Shown here in pieces: positions 58,791 to 64,000 of a DNA stretch of 64,000 bases. Position 1 is the first letter of the stretch. Each line of letters begins with the position of its first letter. This DNA comes from Anthonomus grandis grandis (lineage: Eukaryota; Arthropoda; Insecta; Coleoptera; Curculionidae). Made by a program: the position numbers and the translations under genes. A model generated the notes under the pieces. The model did no database searches, was not told the DNA's origin, and worked only from the letters and a program-made list of their open reading frames with translations. The stretch is taken from the NCBI RefSeq assembly GCF_022605725.1, contig NC_065558.1, forward strand, positions 7,254,001 through 7,318,000. The letters run 5' to 3'.

Positions 58791-60639
58791 AAGAAAGACT
58801 TTTCAAGTCATTTTTAAGGTTTCTCCCATCTATCAATCTCGTATATATTTAACAATTGAGGTAATTTTTCATGATTCTGACCCTCTTCCATGAGAATGTT
58901 GAGACTATAATGAGCCTTTGAAGTGTCATGCCAGTAATTTTCTTACATCCTTATTGTGAATATTAAATAAAAAATACTGTAAAATTATGATCTGAATCCA
59001 ACAAACAAAACAAAAAAACGCTCCCTAACGGTAATTTTTCTATTCTTCAAATTCATCTTGATCCGTTACACTTGTGCGTAATATTGCGTACCGAAAATTC
59101 TTATTATTATCACTCGAAAAGTCATATAATAAAAATGTGTGAATTGCCGCATAAATAACCCTTGTCGGGCGCAAAATTAGTTTCTGGAAAAGAAAGTCGA
59201 TCAAACCCGATTCTCTGAACTTCTCTTAACATACAAAAAATTCAAAATAACCCGTTTTTTTTTTGCTCATATAATCATCTCGGGTCGCACAAATTATACC
59301 TTTTATTGGACGAATTATTATACCGCAAGAACTACTGTATCTGGGAAACTGTTTTTGTCAAAAAGGGGCAATAAAAGAATCCGTTTTTCTCCTCATAAAA
59401 TTATACCCTTATTTATTGTGGGTGTGATAACAGAACACCCTGTCCCTATTGTATTATGTACACTATAATTTCATATAAAAACTGTTTGACCTAAAAAGGG
59501 GTTATTGTAATAGAAAGGGTTACTTTTCTCAGGCTAACATATGCCACTTAGGTTGAATTTGGGTTATTTCTTGACCAATGGGTCGAACCCTTTTTATATA
59601 AACATTTTTTCTTCAGCGTTTATACTGAAATAAATTCGGCATGTAAAACATCACGTACCTAAAGTACTACTACCATCTAAGACCCAAAGTAGGTCTTCAA
59701 GAGAACTGAATTTATTTTATTTTTTTTACCACGGCGTTTTGGGTATTGTTTGAATGAGGAGCACGTATTGTAGAACACAATAAGGTATTCGCTTCATGCG
59801 GCAGCCAGTCAGCGAACAAGGGTAATTATGGTTAAATATTTTCGCTTTCTAATGTCGTATCAAGCATCGCTAATTCAGGTTGAGTCGAGAGGCGGCCATA
59901 TCAGACATCTGTAGTATCACTACCACTATCAGTCCGATCAAATTATTACGAATTTTTATGAGAATTGAAGAAACGGTGCATTAGCAGATCATATTATTGA
60001 TATCCTCACACGTTCCTTCTGAGACGCTTAATATGATCTTTCACAATACTACGACCCAAAACTATCATGGGTAATCTAAGTAAGTAAAAAACATTCTTTC
60101 TAACTGTATTATTAGCATCCATTGGTACATTTTGGTCAATCAAACTTGCCGATGGTATCGCGTTCACGTGTTACGGAACACGCTGTCATTCCTTGACTAA
60201 CGGCACTATTTTGACTGATGGATATCCCCAAAGAATCGACCTAACCGATTGCTAGTTAAGATGGACGACAATGATTGAGTAATTGAAGGGTATTGTCAAT
60301 TGTTGGAGAGTTATGGGTAATGTTTGTAGTAATAATGTAGAATGAGTTGGTCTTTTTAATATTAATCTACCATCGCCTAATCAGTTTTGAGATAAGATTA
60401 GATTAGTGACTGTGTTATATGCAGAAAAAGTTTTTTTCCTAGTGTTTCACGGATTATTACAATATTTCATATTATTGTGAAAAATCAATCGCCTTTTTGC
60501 TACTTTTGTTCCTTCTGCCTTTATTATTAATCAAAAGTCATAATTATATAAAAAAATATCAAAAAGAGGAATAGTTTTATTAAATCGGTGTTGTCAATTA
60601 AATGTATCGTTCTTAATGGTTTAATTTATTTTAATGGCA
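58791..60639. other. Apparently single-copy sequence, no gene called
   Basis: More complex than the arrays (GTTGAGTCGAGAGGCGGCCA; GATGGTATCGCGTTCACGTG; CCACGGCGTTTTGGGTATTG). No long frame or recognised motif. It could hold regulatory elements. Confidence 0.35.
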
Positions 60640-63240
60640 CACCCTATGCCTTATTTTTTTAAAAACCTATACAAAATTTGATAGAGAATTTAATTCTGAT
60701 TAAAATAAGCCTAAACACTTCATGATTATCTTTATTGGTTTTTGAGTTATGTGCATTTTTGTGAAATAATATACCGGTAGGCCAAACAAACATGAATCTT
60801 TAAATTCAAATATCTTATAAGCTATTTGAGATAACTATAAAGTGTTTGATATCATTGTAATCAGAAAAAAATTCTTTATCGGTATGTCCACATAAAAAAA
60901 TAATTTCCACTGTAAGAAAATTAAATTGTAATAATACAAGTTTGGAAATGTCGTGGCATGTTAGCGAATTTTATTCCGATTAGAATGAACCCAAACGTTA
61001 TATGGTTACCTTTGCTGGTTCTTAAGTTATGGGCATTTTTGTGACATAATATACTGGGTGGGTCAAACATTATTAATTATTAAATTTAAATATTGGAAAT
61101 AACCGTAATATCTTTGGTATCAAAAAATCTTTGGTAAAAAAAAATTAATAGCAAAAATACATATTTGAAAATATCATGGATTGCTAGCAAATCTTGTTTT
61201 GAATAATATAAAGTCAAACACTATATAATTATCTTTATTGCTTCTTGAGTTATATGCATTTTTGTAAAATAATATACCGGTGGGCCAAACAAACATGAAT
61301 CTTTAAATTCAAATATCTTATAAGCTATTTAAGATAACTATAAAGTGTTTGATATCATTGTAATCAGAAAAAAATTCTTTATCGATATGTCTACATAAAA
61401 AAATAATTTCCACTGTAAAAAAATGAAATTTTAATAATACAAGTTTGAAAATGTCGTGGCATGTTAGCGAATTTTATTCCGATTAAAATGAACCCAAACA
61501 TTATATGATTACCTTTGCTGGTTCTTAAGTTATGGGCATTTTTGTGACATAATATACTGGGTGGGTCAAACATTATTAATTATTAAATTTAAATATTGGA
61601 AATAACCCTAATATCATTGGTGTCAAAAAAACTTTGGTAAAAAAAAATTAGTAGCAAAAATACATATTTGAAAATATCATGGATTGCTAGCAAATCTTGT
61701 TTTGAATAATATAAAGTCAAACACTATATAATTATCTTTATTGCTTCTTGAGTTATATGCATTTTTGTAAAATAATATACCGGTGGGCCAAACAAACATG
61801 AATCTTTAAATTCAAATATCTTATAAGCTATTTGAGATAACTATAAAGTGTTTGATATCATTGTAATCAGAAAAAAATTCTTTATCGATATGTCTACATA
61901 AAAAAATAATTTCCACTGTAAAAAAATGAAATTTTAATAATACAAATTTGAAAATGTCGTGGCATGTTAGCGAATTTTATTCCGATTAAAATGAACCTAA
62001 ACATTATATGATTATCTTTACTGGTTCTTAAGTTATGGGCATTTTTGTGACATAATATACTGGGTGGGTCAAACATTATTAATTATTAAATTTAAATATT
62101 GGAAATAACCGTAATATCTTTGGTGTCAAAAAATCTTTGGTAAAAAAAAATTAATAGTAAAAATACATATTTGAAAATATCATGGATTGCTAGCAAATCT
62201 TGTTTTGAATAATATTAAGTCAAACACTATATAATTATCTTTATTGCTTCTTAAATTATATGCATTTTTGTGAAATAATATACCGGTGGGCCAAACAAAC
62301 ATGAATCTTTAAATTCAAATATCTTATAAGCTATTTGAGATAACTATAAAGTGTTTGATATCATTGTAATCAGAAAAAAATTCTTTATCGGTATGTCCAC
62401 ATAAAAAAATAATTTCCACTGTAAGAAAATTAAATTGTAATAATACAAGTTTGGAAATGTCGTGGCATGTTAGCGAATTTTATTCCGATTAGAATGAACC
62501 CAAACATTATATGATTATCTTTACTGGTTCTTGAGTTATAAGCATTTTTGTGAAGTAATATACCGGTTAGATCAAATATATATAATTTTTAAGTTTAAAT
62601 ATCTCATAAACTATTGGAGATGACTATAAAGTGTTTGATATCCTTGCAATCATAAAAAAAGTATTTATCGATATATTTAAATAAAAAATATTTTCTGCTG
62701 TAAAAAAATATAAATTATAAAAATAAATATTTGCAAATATCATAGATGACTAGCATATTTCGTTCTGAATGAAATAAAGCCAGACACTATATTATTATCT
62801 TTATTAGATATTGAGTTATGAGAATTTTTGTAAAAAAATACACCGGGTGGGTCACATAATCGATTTTTAAACTCAAATATCTCATAAACTAGTAAAAATA
62901 ACCATAAAGTGTTAAAATGTTTGGTATCATTGCAATCCGAAAAAATGTCTCTATGGATATATCTACATCAAAAATGCTGTCTCCTGTAAAAAAAATTATC
63001 ATAAAAATACATGTCCGAAAATATCATAGATTGCTAGCAAATTTTATTCTGATTAAAATGAACACAAACATTATATGTTTATCTTTATTGGTTCTTAAGT
63101 TATCGTCATTTTTGTGAAATAATGTGTGGGTCAAATATAATTAATTTTTAATTTTTAATGTCCGAATAAAAAATTATACCCCTCTAAAAACATTGTATTT
63201 ATAAGAATACACGTTTGCAAATGTCATGGCTTGCTATTCA
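60640..63240 (+). repeat. 503-bp dimeric higher-order tandem repeat
   Basis: TGGCATGTTAGCGAATTTTA recurs at 60,954, 61,457, 61,960 and 62,463: exactly 503 bp each time. Every 503-bp unit consists of two related subunits of about 250 bp. Subunit one has ATGGGCATTTTTGTGACATA and GGGTGGGTCAAAC. Subunit two has ATATGCATTTTTGTAAAATA and CGGTGGGCCAAAC. Central units are nearly identical, while the ends (60,640-60,950 and 62,560-63,240) are more diverged single subunits. Two 60-codon minus-strand frames here are just two copies of one unit. Confidence 0.93.
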
Positions 63241-63389
63241 GGGATAAATTACAGGTTTGTTCTAGAAACACTTTTAATAAATTAGACAATAAGTTGAAAA
63301 GTCCGTCTTAAAGCCACCATTAGGTCTAATAACTTTAGGAAATATCAAATAAAATTAGGCCATTCTCATTTTCAGTTCCATAAAAGATT

Positions 63390-64000
63390 TTGTCTGATGT
63401 TACTTTAACCTCTGACGAAGAAAGTATACTAAACCTTAACCTTAAGTTTAATCTTTATAATAAGATGGACTCACAAACACGAGAGACTTTAGCTGTGGAG
63501 GCTGAGAGTGTTTTGCAGACGACTGATACAAGAAATAAGAACATCTTACGCGCTAAAATAATAAACTTTTTAAATTCTAGATGTGGCTCGAACAACTTAA
63601 ACAATAACATCAATAAAAAGCACCTAATTTCGCTAAAAAATAAAATAAAGAGTACCGATTTGATATTGTCAAAAGCAGACAAGGGTAATTGCTTAGTCAT
63701 TCTAAACAAGACTGACTATATTCAAAAGATATTGGAATTTCTGGACTCCGGGAATTTCATTACAGTTAATAGAGACCCTACCAATTCGTATTTTACGAAA
63801 GTTAAGCAAACATTGAACAGATGTAGCTTTACTCTCAATTTCTTTAACACTAAAAAAAAAAAAACTGTATCCTATTAATCCTAGAACTCCGATCCTTTAT
63901 GGTCTCCCCAAAATCCATAAGACCAATTTTCCCATAAGACCAGTGGTTACCTTTGTTAACTCCCCATGCCATAATCTTTCCTTACTCGATATAGTCAACC
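63390..64000 (+). pseudogene. Penelope-like element, N-terminal and early RT part
   Basis: The plus-strand frame opens before the Met at 63,390 and continues 162 codons. DLILSKADKGNCLVILNKTD followed by YIQKILEFLDSGNF matches the start of the reverse-transcriptase region in Penelope-like elements (K-A-D-K-G-x-x-x-V-I-L-x-K-x-D-Y). The frame shifts in an A13 run (63,852-63,864). In the next frame PRTPILYGLPKIHKTNFPIR follows, which is the conserved 'Y-G-L-P-K-I-H-K' block of the same family. The element runs off the window, so the rest of RT and the GIY-YIG domain cannot be judged. The homopolymer shift could also be a sequencing error. Confidence 0.85.

Noticed and set aside
61391..62076. Two nearly identical 60-codon minus-strand frames
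   Set aside because: Two copies of one 503-bp satellite unit; not conserved as a frame in the other units.

Overview
The window looks like nuclear DNA from an arthropod, most likely an insect and possibly a beetle. The lineage is an inference. It rests on very AT-rich sequence, short or absent introns in the few coding pieces, and a set of eukaryotic transposon remnants: LINE reverse transcriptases, a Ty3/Gypsy-type LTR fragment, a Penelope-like element and a tyrosine-recombinase gene family. I saw no prokaryotic gene organisation, tRNA, rRNA or CRISPR array.

The one clearly intact gene is a minus-strand C2H2 zinc-finger transcription factor. Its 490-codon coding exon is at 15,429-16,901, preceded by a good 3' splice site at about 16,958, so at least one upstream non-coding exon lies outside this exon. 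Its leader carries two tiny uORFs chained to each other and to the main start by ATGA stop-start overlaps. The region downstream (12,980-15,428) may be its 3' UTR. The region upstream (17-60 kb) behaves like a gene desert: short, more GC-rich, apparently single-copy islands (for example 23.46-23.7, 25.3-25.7, 29.5-29.9, 34.0-34.8, 37.6-38.0, 44.4-44.9, 50.07-50.9 and 54.95-55.2 kb) separated by repeat arrays. The islands may hold regulatory elements or distal exons.

The rest is repeats, in several unrelated tandem families: a ~170-bp hairpin-bearing array (4.6-7.1 kb), a ~174-bp array (11.0-12.6 kb), an irregular 130-185-bp array (14.0-15.3 kb), ~660-bp units (42.5-44.3 kb), ~210-bp units (50.9-52.85 kb), ~190-bp units (56.2-58.8 kb) and a 503-bp dimeric higher-order repeat (60.6-63.2 kb). 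The most striking feature is a short inverted-pair motif, CTCAACTGCCTG - about 21 nt - CAGGCAGTTGAG, with variants. It recurs dozens of times from about 1 to 59 kb in both orientations and inside otherwise different repeat families, and is largely missing from the GC-rich islands and the zinc-finger exon.

Large inverted repeats are also present: 1.6-kb arms at 26.1-27.7 and 30.2-31.7 kb, 0.8-kb arms at 23.9-24.7 and 36.1-36.9 kb, a perfect 72-bp-arm hairpin at 3.5 kb, and a 1,034-bp insertion (20,266-21,299) made of an LTR, the start of gag and a truncated inverted LTR. Mobile-element remnants with degraded frames lie at 1.24-2.0, 7.6, 8.0-8.3, 19.06-19.57, 38.2-39.3, 45.7, 55.3 and 63.4-64.0 kb. 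Similarity estimates were made by eye; no alignment or database search was run.
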